Positions 52,906-61,076 of a stretch of DNA of 64,000 nt are shown one piece after another. The translations under genes were made by a program, and so were the position numbers. Positions within the stretch are counted from its first letter, which is position 1. Every line of letters begins with the position of its first letter. The notes beneath the pieces were generated by a model, which saw nothing but the letters and a program-made list of their open reading frames with translations, did not search any database and was not told the origin of the DNA. The DNA comes from Caldimonas brevitalea (lineage in GTDB: Bacteria > Pseudomonadota > Gammaproteobacteria > Burkholderiales > Burkholderiaceae_C). The stretch lies in the NCBI RefSeq assembly GCF_001017435.1, contig NZ_CP011371.1, positions 3,534,001 to 3,598,000 of the forward strand. Direction: 5' to 3'.

Positions 52906-53262
52906 GCTGAAGCATCGGCCACCGATGGGCACGCTCTACACCGGCCGCATGGCAAGCCTGCAACAGACTGTTCGCACGCCACACCACGGTTGAGCTGCAC
53001 CTCTCGCCAGCCGCATTGCGCCCGACCGGCGCAACCTCCGCAGCGGTTCAAGCGCTTCACAAGTGCAAGGACGCACTCACATCTTCAGGTCCACTTGCCG
53101 GCCCGTCGGCCGGCGCTGGAACAGCTTCCACCGGCCCCCCTCACCTCGGGGGAACACCGCGCCAAGCCGCTCCACGCCTGGGTTTCGCCGCCTACACTGC
53201 CCCCGCTCCAACGCAAGATTGCGTGGGGCGCTCAACAACATAGATGTTTCGGGGAAGTCAAC
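52906..53262. other. Intergenic region before the PEP-CTERM gene
   Basis: No gene recognised. It holds a strong hairpin GCCGGCC-CGTC-GGCCGGC (53097-53114) without a T tract and probably the promoter of the next gene; no clear -35/-10 or -24/-12 pair was found. Confidence 0.5.
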
Positions 53263-53913
53263 ATGAAGATGTCGCGTCTGGGTTCATGGGCTGCTTCTGC
53301 ATCGGCCTGTGCCGTTGCACTGCTGGCTCCGATCGGCGCTGCGCATGCAGGGATCTACACCTCCACCGGCGAGACGTTCGAGGCGTCGGCGCAGTATCAG
53401 GCTGGCCAGCGTCTCGACTGGGTCACCGTGGCCCACCAATCCGAGCTGACCAACCAGGGCGGCGGCTTCGGCTATGCGGGCGCCTACAACGAGTCGCGCT
53501 TCGTGCAACACGCCGGTGACATCGACACCTTCGGCGGATACCAACAGAGCGTGTTCGACATGCTCGGCGGCAACGTCGACTCCCTGCAACTGAACGGCAA
53601 CGCGCAGGCACAACTGCGCGGCGGCTCGATCTCCTCGCTGCTCCGCACCGACGAGGCCCGCATCACGATCTACGGCAGCAGCTTCCAGTTCGAGAACAAC
53701 CTGTTGTCCGGCACCTGGGCCGACGGCACGGCGTTCAGCTTCTGGCTGTTCGACGGCACGCAAGGCAACACCTTCGCCGCCAACCTCGACTACGTGTCGT
53801 TCGTGCAACTGGCACCCGTGCCCGAGCCCACCACCTACGCCCTCACCGGCTTGGGCCTGGCCGCCCTCGGCGTGGCAGCGCGCCGCCGCCGTCGCAACGG
53901 CGACGCCGGCTGA
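53263..53913 (+). CDS. PEP-CTERM sorted secreted protein
   Basis: 216 residues. Signal peptide (SACAVALLAPIGAAHAG), a beta-rich Gln/Gly-rich middle and a C-terminal sorting signal VPEPTTYALTGLGLAALGV followed by RRRRR. PEP-CTERM proteins are processed by an exosortase and tied to exopolysaccharide export; no exosortase gene is in the window. The middle (GNVDSLQLNGNAQAQLRGG) resembles short beta-helix turns. ATG 53263 follows GGGGAAG. Confidence 0.92.
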   Translation: MKMSRLGSWAASASACAVALLAPIGAAHAGIYTSTGETFEASAQYQAGQRLDWVTVAHQSELTNQGGGFGYAGAYNESRFVQHAGDIDTFGGYQQSVFDMLGGNVDSLQLNGNAQAQLRGGSISSLLRTDEARITIYGSSFQFENNLLSGTWADGTAFSFWLFDGTQGNTFAANLDYVSFVQLAPVPEPTTYALTGLGLAALGVAARRRRRNGDAG

Positions 53914-54022
53914 GCCTCGCGGGGGCCGCGCGCAAGGCGCTACACGGCGCCTTCCCGTTTGCCTCCCTGCCGGCCCAACCCGCCGGCTGCTGCCGGTCCC
54001 ACACGACCTGCAGCCCCCACGG

Positions 54023-54048
54023 CCCCGCTTCGGCGGGGTTTTGCTTTT
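54023..54048 (+). terminator. Rho-independent terminator of the PEP-CTERM gene
   Basis: CCCCGC-TTCG-GCGGGG, a UUCG-capped hairpin, followed by TTTTGCTTTT. Confidence 0.9.
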
Positions 54049-54381
54049 GGGGCCTGACCGCCGATGGTCGTTTCGCCGCAACGCGTCGGCTTGGCCACAC
54101 ACCGCGTGCCTTCGGCACCGCCGGCCCACCGGGCGAGCAGTAGCGATGTGCCGGCGAGGCGTCTTTCGCATCGCCTCCTTCACGTGCCCGAGTGTCGTCC
54201 GACCCTCGCGGCGTCGGCACACCGGTACCGCCTCCCGATACCGCAAGAGCCCCTGACTCGTACCTCGCCGGCCGACGCGCCGTCCGCCCTCGATGCTCCC
54301 CAGAATCGCGCCTCGCGACCTGTCGCAAGGCCGCCCCGCACCAGGCCGGAGCCCCACACGCACTCGAGGAGAGACAGCATC
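54049..54381. other. Intergenic region
   Basis: About 330 bp between the terminator and the ceramidase-like gene. No gene, repeat or clear promoter was seen beyond a GAGGAGA ribosome site at its end. Confidence 0.4.
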
Positions 54382-55206
54382 TTGACCACCCCCACGCGAC
54401 CCCAGCCCACGCCGCAGACTGCCCTCGTGGTGTCCCCCTCCGCCACCGTGTCGGTCGGCCCCGTCGTCCGTTCCTGGATGTTGGCCGTCGCCGCCTTCGG
54501 ACTGTGTGGACTGCTACCACCGATCGCACAGCCGCAGGACTACCACGCCTTTGCCGCGGCGCATGCCTGGGGCGGGCTCGAGGACGCCGGGAACGTGCTG
54601 TCCAACCTCGCGTTCCTGGCAGTTGCGCTATGGGGGGCCTTGCGGTTGGCACGGCTGCAGCGGCTCACCCCGCCCTCCGGTAGCGCCGCCGTCCATGCCG
54701 CCGCGTGGACGCTGGTCGCGGGCCTCGTGCTGACCGCCGGCGGCAGCGCCTGGTATCACGCCACCCCCAGCGACCAGAGCCTGGTGTGGGACCGGCTCGC
54801 GATGGTGCTCAGCTTCGCTGCGGTGCTGGCGCTGTCGCTGCAGCGCGGAGGCCCGTCGCGAGGCACGCCCACCGTGTTGCTGCCGTTGACCGCCTTCGGT
54901 TGCGCTGCCGTGGCGCTTTGGGTCGCGACCGGCAACCTCACGCCCTACCTCGTGCTGCAAGTAGGCGGCACCCTCTTCATCGGCGCGCAGGCGCTGTGTG
55001 GCCAGCACCGACGCGGCGCCTTCCCGGCGGCCGCCGTGTTCGCCTGGTATGGCACGGCCAAGTTGCTCGAGCATTTCGACGCGCTGGTGGCAGAGGTGAC
55101 GCACGGGCTCGTCGCCGGCCATCCACTCAAGCACCTCGCAGCCGCGATCGCGGCCGGCGTGATCCTCCACGCCTATCTCAGGGCCGCCCTGCCCGACCGC
55201 CCTTGA
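54382..55206 (+). CDS. Alkaline-ceramidase-like membrane protein
   Basis: 274 residues from TTG 54382 (GAGGAGA upstream); ATG 54478 would give a shorter form that still holds the whole conserved core. Seven hydrophobic segments. Conserved spots fit the CREST/alkaline-ceramidase superfamily: DYHAFAAAHAW, NVLSNLAFLAVAL, SAWYHATPSDQSLVWDRL and GHPLKHLAAA, with His and Asp positions for a metal site. Members hydrolyse amide bonds in membrane lipids; the bacterial substrate is unknown. Confidence 0.75.
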   Translation: MTTPTRPQPTPQTALVVSPSATVSVGPVVRSWMLAVAAFGLCGLLPPIAQPQDYHAFAAAHAWGGLEDAGNVLSNLAFLAVALWGALRLARLQRLTPPSGSAAVHAAAWTLVAGLVLTAGGSAWYHATPSDQSLVWDRLAMVLSFAAVLALSLQRGGPSRGTPTVLLPLTAFGCAAVALWVATGNLTPYLVLQVGGTLFIGAQALCGQHRRGAFPAAAVFAWYGTAKLLEHFDALVAEVTHGLVAGHPLKHLAAAIAAGVILHAYLRAALPDRP

Positions 55207-55555
55207 GGCTGCAACGTGAAGACCCTTCACGACCTTGCGTTCATCTCGACGCACTCATTCACGAGCCGAGACATGCGGTAAAGCGAAGTGCGCCGAATGT
55301 GACAAGTGCAGGGTCGAGTCCACGCTGTACGCACATTCAGCGTCAGCACAACCTAGCGAAATGTGAATGGGGTAAGAGATGTCACCCAGCCCGCGTCCAT
55401 GCTGGACTCACCCCTCGTTCTGGCTTTCAATTCCGCCCATCACACCGGACGCCCAGCGCACGGTCCGACGGCTTCCTCGGCAGCTCGGCGGGCGCGTGCT
55501 TTGTGCGTCCACACCCGATTGACCACGTTCCTTTGAACCCTCCCGGGCCTACAAC
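55207..55555. other. Intergenic region with a hairpin
   Basis: No gene recognised. A perfect hairpin CGTGAAG-ACC-CTTCACG (55215-55231) sits 8 bp after the ceramidase-like stop, without a T tract; it may stabilise the RNA end. Confidence 0.45.
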
Positions 55556-56407
55556 ATGAAAGATCGCAAGATGCTTGTCGTCGCGGCCGTCGTGCTGACG
55601 CTAGGCGGCCTCGCTGCGTGGCGACTGTGGGGGCCGCCCGCTGCTTCGCCCGAAATCGGAACCGCTTCCATCGGCACCACCGTTTCCCCAGCCGTTGCAG
55701 GCGCCACGGCCCTGTCCGCCACCGAGGCGGGGCCCGGCGGTGCACGACCGGCCGGCCTCGCCAGCGCCGGCGCAATGCCGACCGCCACCCCTGTCGGCGG
55801 CCGGCGTGGCACCGGCGTCGAACCCGACAAGCTGTTCGTCGGCGACAACCCGGAGTACCCCACGCTGGCCACCCGCATGACCGAGATGACGGCACGCCGC
55901 GATGGCGAACCCGTCGACCCGGAGCAGGCCCTCGCCGCGATGCAGCAGGCTGCCGCCTGGACGGCCGATCCGAGCGTGGCCTCGCAGTTGAAGCTGTCGG
56001 CCAGCGAAATGACCGACGGCCGCAGCTTCGTGCGATTCAACCCGATGAAGCTCGAAACGCTGATGCCCGGCGACACCCTGGCGATTCCGGTCCAGCACAC
56101 CAACGCGACCTACAAGATGCAGATCGAGAACGTCACCGCGCACGGTGACGGCAGCATCACCTGGTCGGGCCGGCTCAAGGACTTTTCGTCCGAGAACCAG
56201 GCCAGCATCACGCAAAGCAAAGGGGTGACGATCGGCGGCTTCTCGACGCCCGACGGTCCTCATGTGCTGGAGGTGCGTGGCGACAAAGGATGGATCGTGC
56301 CGAGCGGCACGCTCTTCAAGCCCACCGGCGACGACCACGACCGCACTGGCGTTCATCCGATGGGACCCGGCCACGACCCCCACACCGACCCGATCGTGCT
56401 GCGCTGA
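55556..56407 (+). CDS. Secreted prodomain-like protein paired with the M12-type protease
   Basis: 283 residues with an N-terminal membrane/signal segment (MLVVAAVVLTLGGLAAW), a Pro/Ala/Thr linker and a beta-rich C-terminal domain (GDTLAIPVQHTNATYKMQIEN ... IGGFSTPDGPHVLEV, with GWIVPSG). The latter resembles the N-terminal prodomain of peptidyl-Asp-type metalloproteases, here encoded as a separate gene 75 bp before the protease. It ends in a His/Asp-rich tail (DDHDRTGVHPMGPGHDPH) that could bind metal. The role as chaperone or inhibitor is inferred. Confidence 0.65.
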   Translation: MKDRKMLVVAAVVLTLGGLAAWRLWGPPAASPEIGTASIGTTVSPAVAGATALSATEAGPGGARPAGLASAGAMPTATPVGGRRGTGVEPDKLFVGDNPEYPTLATRMTEMTARRDGEPVDPEQALAAMQQAAAWTADPSVASQLKLSASEMTDGRSFVRFNPMKLETLMPGDTLAIPVQHTNATYKMQIENVTAHGDGSITWSGRLKDFSSENQASITQSKGVTIGGFSTPDGPHVLEVRGDKGWIVPSGTLFKPTGDDHDRTGVHPMGPGHDPHTDPIVLR

Positions 56408-56482
56408 CCTTGGCGGCCGCGCGCCGCCACCCCCCTCGCCGCCCGCGTCGGGCGGCATCCTCAACAACCATGGAGAGACGAC

Positions 56483-57709
56483 ATGAGACGCTCCTCAAAG
56501 GAAGGCGCGCGGCCCGCGCTCGTCAAGGCATTGCGCCAACCGCGCATCTGGGCCGCGGCCCTGCTGGCCGCCGGCAGCTGCGCCGCACAGGCGGTGACAC
56601 TCGACCTGCTGGTGCTGTACGACACCCACACGCAGAACCACTTCGATGGGCAGCCGCAAACGGCGATCCGCAACTGGGTCGACCAGGTCAATGCGATCTA
56701 TGCGAACAGCCAGGTGGACGTGCAGCTGCGGCTGGTGGGCACGCAGCTGCACAACGCCGACGGCAACGACATGGGCGACGTGCTGGGCCGTTTGCGCCAG
56801 AACTCGACCATTGCCCGGCGCCGCGATGAGCTGGGCGCCGACTTCGTCACCCAGCTGCACCGCCACGGCGCCTGCGGCGTGGCCTACATGGCCGTGAGCG
56901 CCAGCGCCGCCTACAGCGTGGTCGGCCCGCAATGCGGCCCGTACACGCTTGCCCACGAACTCGGCCACAACATGGGCTTGAGCCACTCGCGCCGGCAAGG
57001 CGACACCCGTGGTGCCCGCTACGAGTACGCGCTGGGGCATGGGGTCGAGCGCTTGTTCGGCACCATCATGGCTTATGCGCACGTGTTCAACGCGCCGCGC
57101 ATCGGCAAGTTCTCGAACCCGCGCCAGACCTGCAGCGGCCAGCCCTGTGGCGTGCCCGAAGGGCAGTCGCAACAGGCCGACGCGGTCAAGGCCATCAACA
57201 ACGTGAGGGCCGAGCTGGAGAACTTCCGGCCCACCCGCGTCGGCGGCCCGCCGCCCCCGCCGCCGCCGGGCGGCTCGGTGGCCAACGGCACCTACCTCGT
57301 CAAATCCAAGAACTCGGGCAAGTGCGTCGACGTGCAAGGCGCCGGCAAGGCCGACTGGGTCAACGTGCTGCAATGGTCCTGCCACAGCGGCAACAACCAA
57401 CGCTGGACCTTCACCGCGGGCGCTGACGGCTATTACGAGGTGAAGGCGAAACACAGCGGCAAGTGCCTCGACGTGTACCGCAGCGGCACCACCAACGGCA
57501 CCAACGTGCAGCAGTTCGCCTGCAACGGCAGCACGGCCCAGCAGTGGAAGCCGATCGCCAACGGCGACGGCAGCTACCGGCTGGTGGCGCGCGTGGGCGG
57601 CAAGGTGCTCGACGTGGCGGCCCCCACCGGCGGCAACGGCGCCAACATCCGCCAATGGGACTGGGGCAACCAGGCCCATCAGAGCTGGACCTTGCAGAAG
57701 CTCGAATAA
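56483..57709 (+). CDS. Secreted M12-type zinc metalloprotease with ricin-type lectin domain
   Basis: 408 residues: signal peptide (~20-37), catalytic domain with HELGHNMGLSH (His158, Glu159, His162, His168; metzincin HExxHxxGxxH) and a Met-turn at IMAYA (Met196). A PPPPPPP linker (~256-262) leads to a ricin B-type domain (~268-408) with three QxW-like repeats (NQRWTF, AQQWKP and HQSWTL). It resembles peptidyl-Asp metalloendopeptidases. It lacks its own prodomain: the catalytic domain begins directly after the signal. The type II system in this window is a possible exporter. ATG 56483 follows a GGAGAGACGAC site. Confidence 0.9.
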   Translation: MRRSSKEGARPALVKALRQPRIWAAALLAAGSCAAQAVTLDLLVLYDTHTQNHFDGQPQTAIRNWVDQVNAIYANSQVDVQLRLVGTQLHNADGNDMGDVLGRLRQNSTIARRRDELGADFVTQLHRHGACGVAYMAVSASAAYSVVGPQCGPYTLAHELGHNMGLSHSRRQGDTRGARYEYALGHGVERLFGTIMAYAHVFNAPRIGKFSNPRQTCSGQPCGVPEGQSQQADAVKAINNVRAELENFRPTRVGGPPPPPPPGGSVANGTYLVKSKNSGKCVDVQGAGKADWVNVLQWSCHSGNNQRWTFTAGADGYYEVKAKHSGKCLDVYRSGTTNGTNVQQFACNGSTAQQWKPIANGDGSYRLVARVGGKVLDVAAPTGGNGANIRQWDWGNQAHQSWTLQKLE

Positions 57710-57732
57710 GCCTCGGGCCGACCGCAGACGAA

Positions 57733-57765
57733 GGGCAGGCGCGCTCGGTGCGCCTGCCCTTCTTG
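57733..57765 (+). terminator. Rho-independent terminator of the protease gene
   Basis: GGGCAGGCGC and GCGCCTGCCC arms around a 7-nt loop, followed by TTCTTGC-type T-rich sequence. A strong 10-bp stem. Confidence 0.88.
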
Positions 57766-57897
57766 CTTGGGGCGTCCCGCGGGCCCCCACCCGGCCGCCG
57801 TTGCAAGGCTGACCACCGCATGGGCGGCGATAGCGCCGGCAGAAGTGGCTGGCCCGGCGTGCAGACGATCGCCGGCCGCGGGGCCCCCGGGCGGCGG

Positions 57898-58803
57898 CTA
57901 GGCCACGGCTTTCACGTCGCGGACCTGGGGCCGCACGTCCGCCTCGCTGGCGGGCGGCGCCGCAAGCGCCGGCCGGTGCGCCAGGTAGTGACGCAGGATG
58001 GCCTGCTCGACCTTGACGCGCTCATGCGGCCGGCACACATAGCGCAGCGCCAGTGTCGCCTGCTTCGAGTCGCCCAGTTCCACCACCACACGCGGCTCGG
58101 CCGACGGCAGGTCGACGTTGCGGATCTCCTCCAGCCGGCTCAGGTGCTCGCTCGCCTCGCTGCGCCACGGCTCGCAGATCTCGCGCGCCGCATCGAGCAG
58201 CAGGCCTTCGTGCAGCAGCAGATCCTCTTTCGGGTCGAGCCCGACATGCAGCAGGTGCACGACGAACTGGCCGGTGACACTGAGGTTGCGCACCGGTTGC
58301 GTCAACAGCATCGAATTGGGCACGGTGACGGTGCGACCGGTGGCCTGGTGCCCCTCCAGCGTCTCGACCAGCGTGGTGCTCATCGCGTCGACGTCGACCA
58401 CCCGGCCGCTGGCCGAGCCGATGCTGATGTAGTCGCCGATGCGGTAGGGCCGGGACACGGTCATCATCGCGAAACCCAACAGGTTGGAGATCGCCTCCTT
58501 GCTGACGATCAGCATCGCACCCGCCACCGCCGCCAGCGAAAGCGCGAACCCCGCGATCTTCGACGCCCACACCGCCGTGACCGCGGTGATGCCGACCAGG
58601 ATGATGACGTTGCGGCTGAACACGAAACGCTCGCGCTTTTCGGCCATCGAACCGTCGCGCCGCCGTAAATGCTTCTGCGCAAGCCGGAGCATGGCGGTGG
58701 TGCCGATGACGGCGGCGATGGTGAAGGCGATACGCCAGGTGTCGCCGAGCGCGTAACGATGCAAGAGATCGACCAGTTGCTGCATGAGATCTTGTGGTGT
58801 CAT
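57898..58803 (-). CDS. MscS-family mechanosensitive channel
   Basis: 301 residues. Three to four N-terminal transmembrane helices (~20-125), with the pore-lining helix followed by the MscS beta domain (RPYRIGDYISIGSASGRVVDVDAMSTTL, then TVTVPNSMLLTQPVRNLS) and an alpha/beta C-terminal vestibule. It releases solutes on hypo-osmotic shock. ATG 58803 begins MTPQDLMQQ; the upstream extension is Arg/Gly-rich and unlikely. Confidence 0.9.
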   Translation of the reverse strand: MTPQDLMQQLVDLLHRYALGDTWRIAFTIAAVIGTTAMLRLAQKHLRRRDGSMAEKRERFVFSRNVIILVGITAVTAVWASKIAGFALSLAAVAGAMLIVSKEAISNLLGFAMMTVSRPYRIGDYISIGSASGRVVDVDAMSTTLVETLEGHQATGRTVTVPNSMLLTQPVRNLSVTGQFVVHLLHVGLDPKEDLLLHEGLLLDAAREICEPWRSEASEHLSRLEEIRNVDLPSAEPRVVVELGDSKQATLALRYVCRPHERVKVEQAILRHYLAHRPALAAPPASEADVRPQVRDVKAVA

Positions 58804-58948
58804 CTGGCCTGCATTGTCCCTCTGCCCGGGCCGGCCGGGCCGCCGCGCCGGTAACACGACTTGTCCCCACGCGACCGGGGGCCAACCTCACGCACCTCGC
58901 ATGGGCCAACGGAGCATGTGACCATCGCGGGAACCTCCAGGAGGACGC

Positions 58949-59716
58949 ATGAGACTTGAACACCGTGTTGCGCTGGTCAGCGGCGCCGCCCAAGGCATCG
59001 GCCAGGCCATCGCGCTGCGTTTCGCACAGGAAGGGGCCGACATCGCCCTCAACGTCCGCAAAGACGACGAGCGCGCCGCCGACACCCGCCGGCAGATCGA
59101 AGCCCTGGGGCGCCGTTGCGCCGTGCTGGTGGGCGATGTGTCACGCGTGGCGGACGTACGTGCGGTGGTGGCGGGGGCGGTCGAGCAACTGGGCCGTCTC
59201 GACGTGCTGGTCAACAACGCCGGCATCGAGAAGCGCGCCGACTTTCTCGACATCACCGAAGACGACTACGACCGGGTGCTCGACGTCAACCTCAAGGGCG
59301 CCTTCTTTCTCACCCAGGCCTTTGCCACCCACCTGCGCGACAGCGGTCGCGGCGGCAAGGTGATCAACATCAGCTCGGTGCACGAAGAGCTGCCCTTCCC
59401 GCATTTCACCGCCTATTGCCTCAGCAAGGGCGGCATGAAGATGATGATGCGCAACCTGGCGATCGAGCTGGCACCACTGGGCATCACGGTCAACAACATC
59501 GCACCCGGCGCGATCCGCACCCCGATCAACGCGAAGCTGCTCGACCAGCCTGACCTGCTGCAACCACTGCTCGCGCAGATTCCCTTGCGCCGACTCGGCC
59601 AGCCGGGCGACGTGGCAGGGGTTGCGGTGTTCCTCGCCAGCGCCGACGCCGACTACGTCACCGGCACCACCAGCGTCGTCGATGGCGGCCTGCTGTGGCA
59701 CTACCAAGAGCAGTGA
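58949..59716 (+). CDS. Short-chain dehydrogenase (glucose-1-dehydrogenase-like)
   Basis: 255 residues, classical SDR: cofactor motif SGAAQGIGQAIA, NNAG at ~92-95, catalytic Ser in NISSVHE, Tyr and Lys in YCLSKGG, and PGAIRTPIN. The best general resemblance is to glucose 1-dehydrogenases, but SDR substrates are hard to predict. ATG 58949 follows AGGAGG. The convergent neighbour is an SMP-30 lactonase, which suggests sugar oxidation followed by lactone hydrolysis. Confidence 0.88.
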   Translation: MRLEHRVALVSGAAQGIGQAIALRFAQEGADIALNVRKDDERAADTRRQIEALGRRCAVLVGDVSRVADVRAVVAGAVEQLGRLDVLVNNAGIEKRADFLDITEDDYDRVLDVNLKGAFFLTQAFATHLRDSGRGGKVINISSVHEELPFPHFTAYCLSKGGMKMMMRNLAIELAPLGITVNNIAPGAIRTPINAKLLDQPDLLQPLLAQIPLRRLGQPGDVAGVAVFLASADADYVTGTTSVVDGGLLWHYQEQ

Positions 59717-59780
59717 CACCGCGCGCTTGCGCAGCCTTCGATGCCGGCGCCCGCCCACCAGGCGGAGGAACAACCACGCC

Positions 59781-60704
59781 TCAGCCCTGCCGGTCGCTGA
59801 AGTTGAGCTTCAGCCCCGGCCGCGGCCACCTCAGCTTGTAGAGCTTGCCCGTCCCCGAGGCGGTCACCCACACGTCTCGCAGGTCCGCGCCGCCGAAGCA
59901 CAGGTTGGTGCACAGCGGGTCCGGCAGCGGCAGGTGTTCGGTGCTGCCATCGGGCGCGAAGGTCGTGATGCCGCCATTGGCGATGGTCGCCACGCAGACC
60001 CGGCCGTCCGCCTCGACCGCCAGGCTGTCGAGCAGCTGGAAGCCGGGCAGGTTGGCCACCACGCGCCCCGGCTGCATGCGCGACACCCGAGCCACCGTCC
60101 CGGGCCCGCTGATGTCGAAGGCCCACAGCCGGCCCAGCTGGGTGTCGGCCACGTAGACCACGTCTTCGTCGGGTGAGAGCCCCACTCCATTGGGCGACAC
60201 CAGGGGGCCCGCAGCCTGTCGGATCGACGACCCGTCGGCGCGCGCGTAGTAGAGCCCGCCGTGCCGCCGGCCTTCGGCGTCGCTTGCGCCGTGATCGGTA
60301 AACCAGAAGCCGCCGCTGCGGTCGAACACGAGGTCGTTTGGCGCACCGAGCGGCCGGCCGTCGCAGTGGTCGTACAGCGTGTGCACCTCGCCGGTCGCGA
60401 GGTCGACCCGTTCGATGCGGCCGCCACGGTGCGGCACCGGGGGCGGGCCCGGGAGGTTGAGGCCGTCGCGCAGGTAGAAGCCGAACGAGCCGCCGTTGTT
60501 GGTGACATAGACCGCACCGTCCGGACCCAGGGCGGCTCCGTTCGGCCCACCGTCGAAGCGGGCCACGACGCTGTGGCGCCCGTCCGGGCCGATGCGGCTC
60601 AGCGTGCGGGCCTGGATTTCGACCAGCAAGACCGAGCCGTCGGCCAGCGCGATCGGCCCCTCGGGAAACTGCAGGCCTTCGGCGACCATCTCGATGTCCA
60701 ACAT
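59781..60704 (-). CDS. SMP-30/gluconolactonase-family protein
   Basis: 307 residues of six-bladed beta-propeller type: LQFPEGPIALADGSVLLVEI near the start (metal-binding Glu), PNGAALGPDGAVYVTNN, GAPNDLVFDRSGGFWFTD and SPNGVGLSPDEDVVYVADT. It hydrolyses sugar lactones using a divalent metal. ATG 60704 follows GGAGGAG. The longer frame to 60920 crosses the inverted repeat at 60829-60859. Confidence 0.9.
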   Translation of the reverse strand: MLDIEMVAEGLQFPEGPIALADGSVLLVEIQARTLSRIGPDGRHSVVARFDGGPNGAALGPDGAVYVTNNGGSFGFYLRDGLNLPGPPPVPHRGGRIERVDLATGEVHTLYDHCDGRPLGAPNDLVFDRSGGFWFTDHGASDAEGRRHGGLYYARADGSSIRQAAGPLVSPNGVGLSPDEDVVYVADTQLGRLWAFDISGPGTVARVSRMQPGRVVANLPGFQLLDSLAVEADGRVCVATIANGGITTFAPDGSTEHLPLPDPLCTNLCFGGADLRDVWVTASGTGKLYKLRWPRPGLKLNFSDRQG

Positions 60705-61076
60705 CACTCCTCCGGGTGGGTGCAGCGACGCACTGTAGGCAGCACCGCTGCCGCGCCCTGTCGCGCAGGCGACGGGGCTGGAGGCCGGGCCGGTCCTGCC
60801 GCCGGGAAAAGCCCCGGCCCGCGATGTCGTCCACAGTCCCTGTGGACCGCCCTGTGGACAAGCTGTCGACCCGCCGGCCCGGGCGTACATCCCATGCGGC
60901 TTGTCATCACATTGCCACATGAACGGGCACCACGGTCATGCCGCCGAGAAGATGCACCCGGGACGTGCGACGGTGCGCAGCGCGCACGCGCGAAACATCA
61001 GGGCTCAATTTGGCCGCCGTCGCGGCGCCGCTGCGTGATAGCGTGCCGCGGCTCAAATATCAAGAAGGGTTTCCCC
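60705..61076. other. Divergent intergenic region between the SMP-30 and M14 genes
   Basis: About 370 bp with no gene. It contains the inverted/direct repeat described separately (60829-60859) and an AAGAAGGG ribosome site near its right end. Confidence 0.55.
60829..60859. promoter_or_regulatory. Operator-like repeat GTCCACAG-TCC-CTGTGGAC plus a third half-site
   Basis: A perfect 8-bp inverted repeat (60829-60847) followed 4 bp later by another CTGTGGAC (60852-60859), in the divergent promoter region. The regulator is unknown. Confidence 0.55.

Noticed and set aside
52918..52942. Sigma-54-like promoter upstream of the PEP-CTERM gene
   Set aside because: TGGCA and TGC are present, but the GG-GC spacing is 7 rather than the required 10 bases.
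60841..60860. TGTGGAC repeats as DnaA boxes or an origin
   Set aside because: Only two or three near-matches, no AT-rich unwinding region and no dnaA/dnaN/gidA neighbours.
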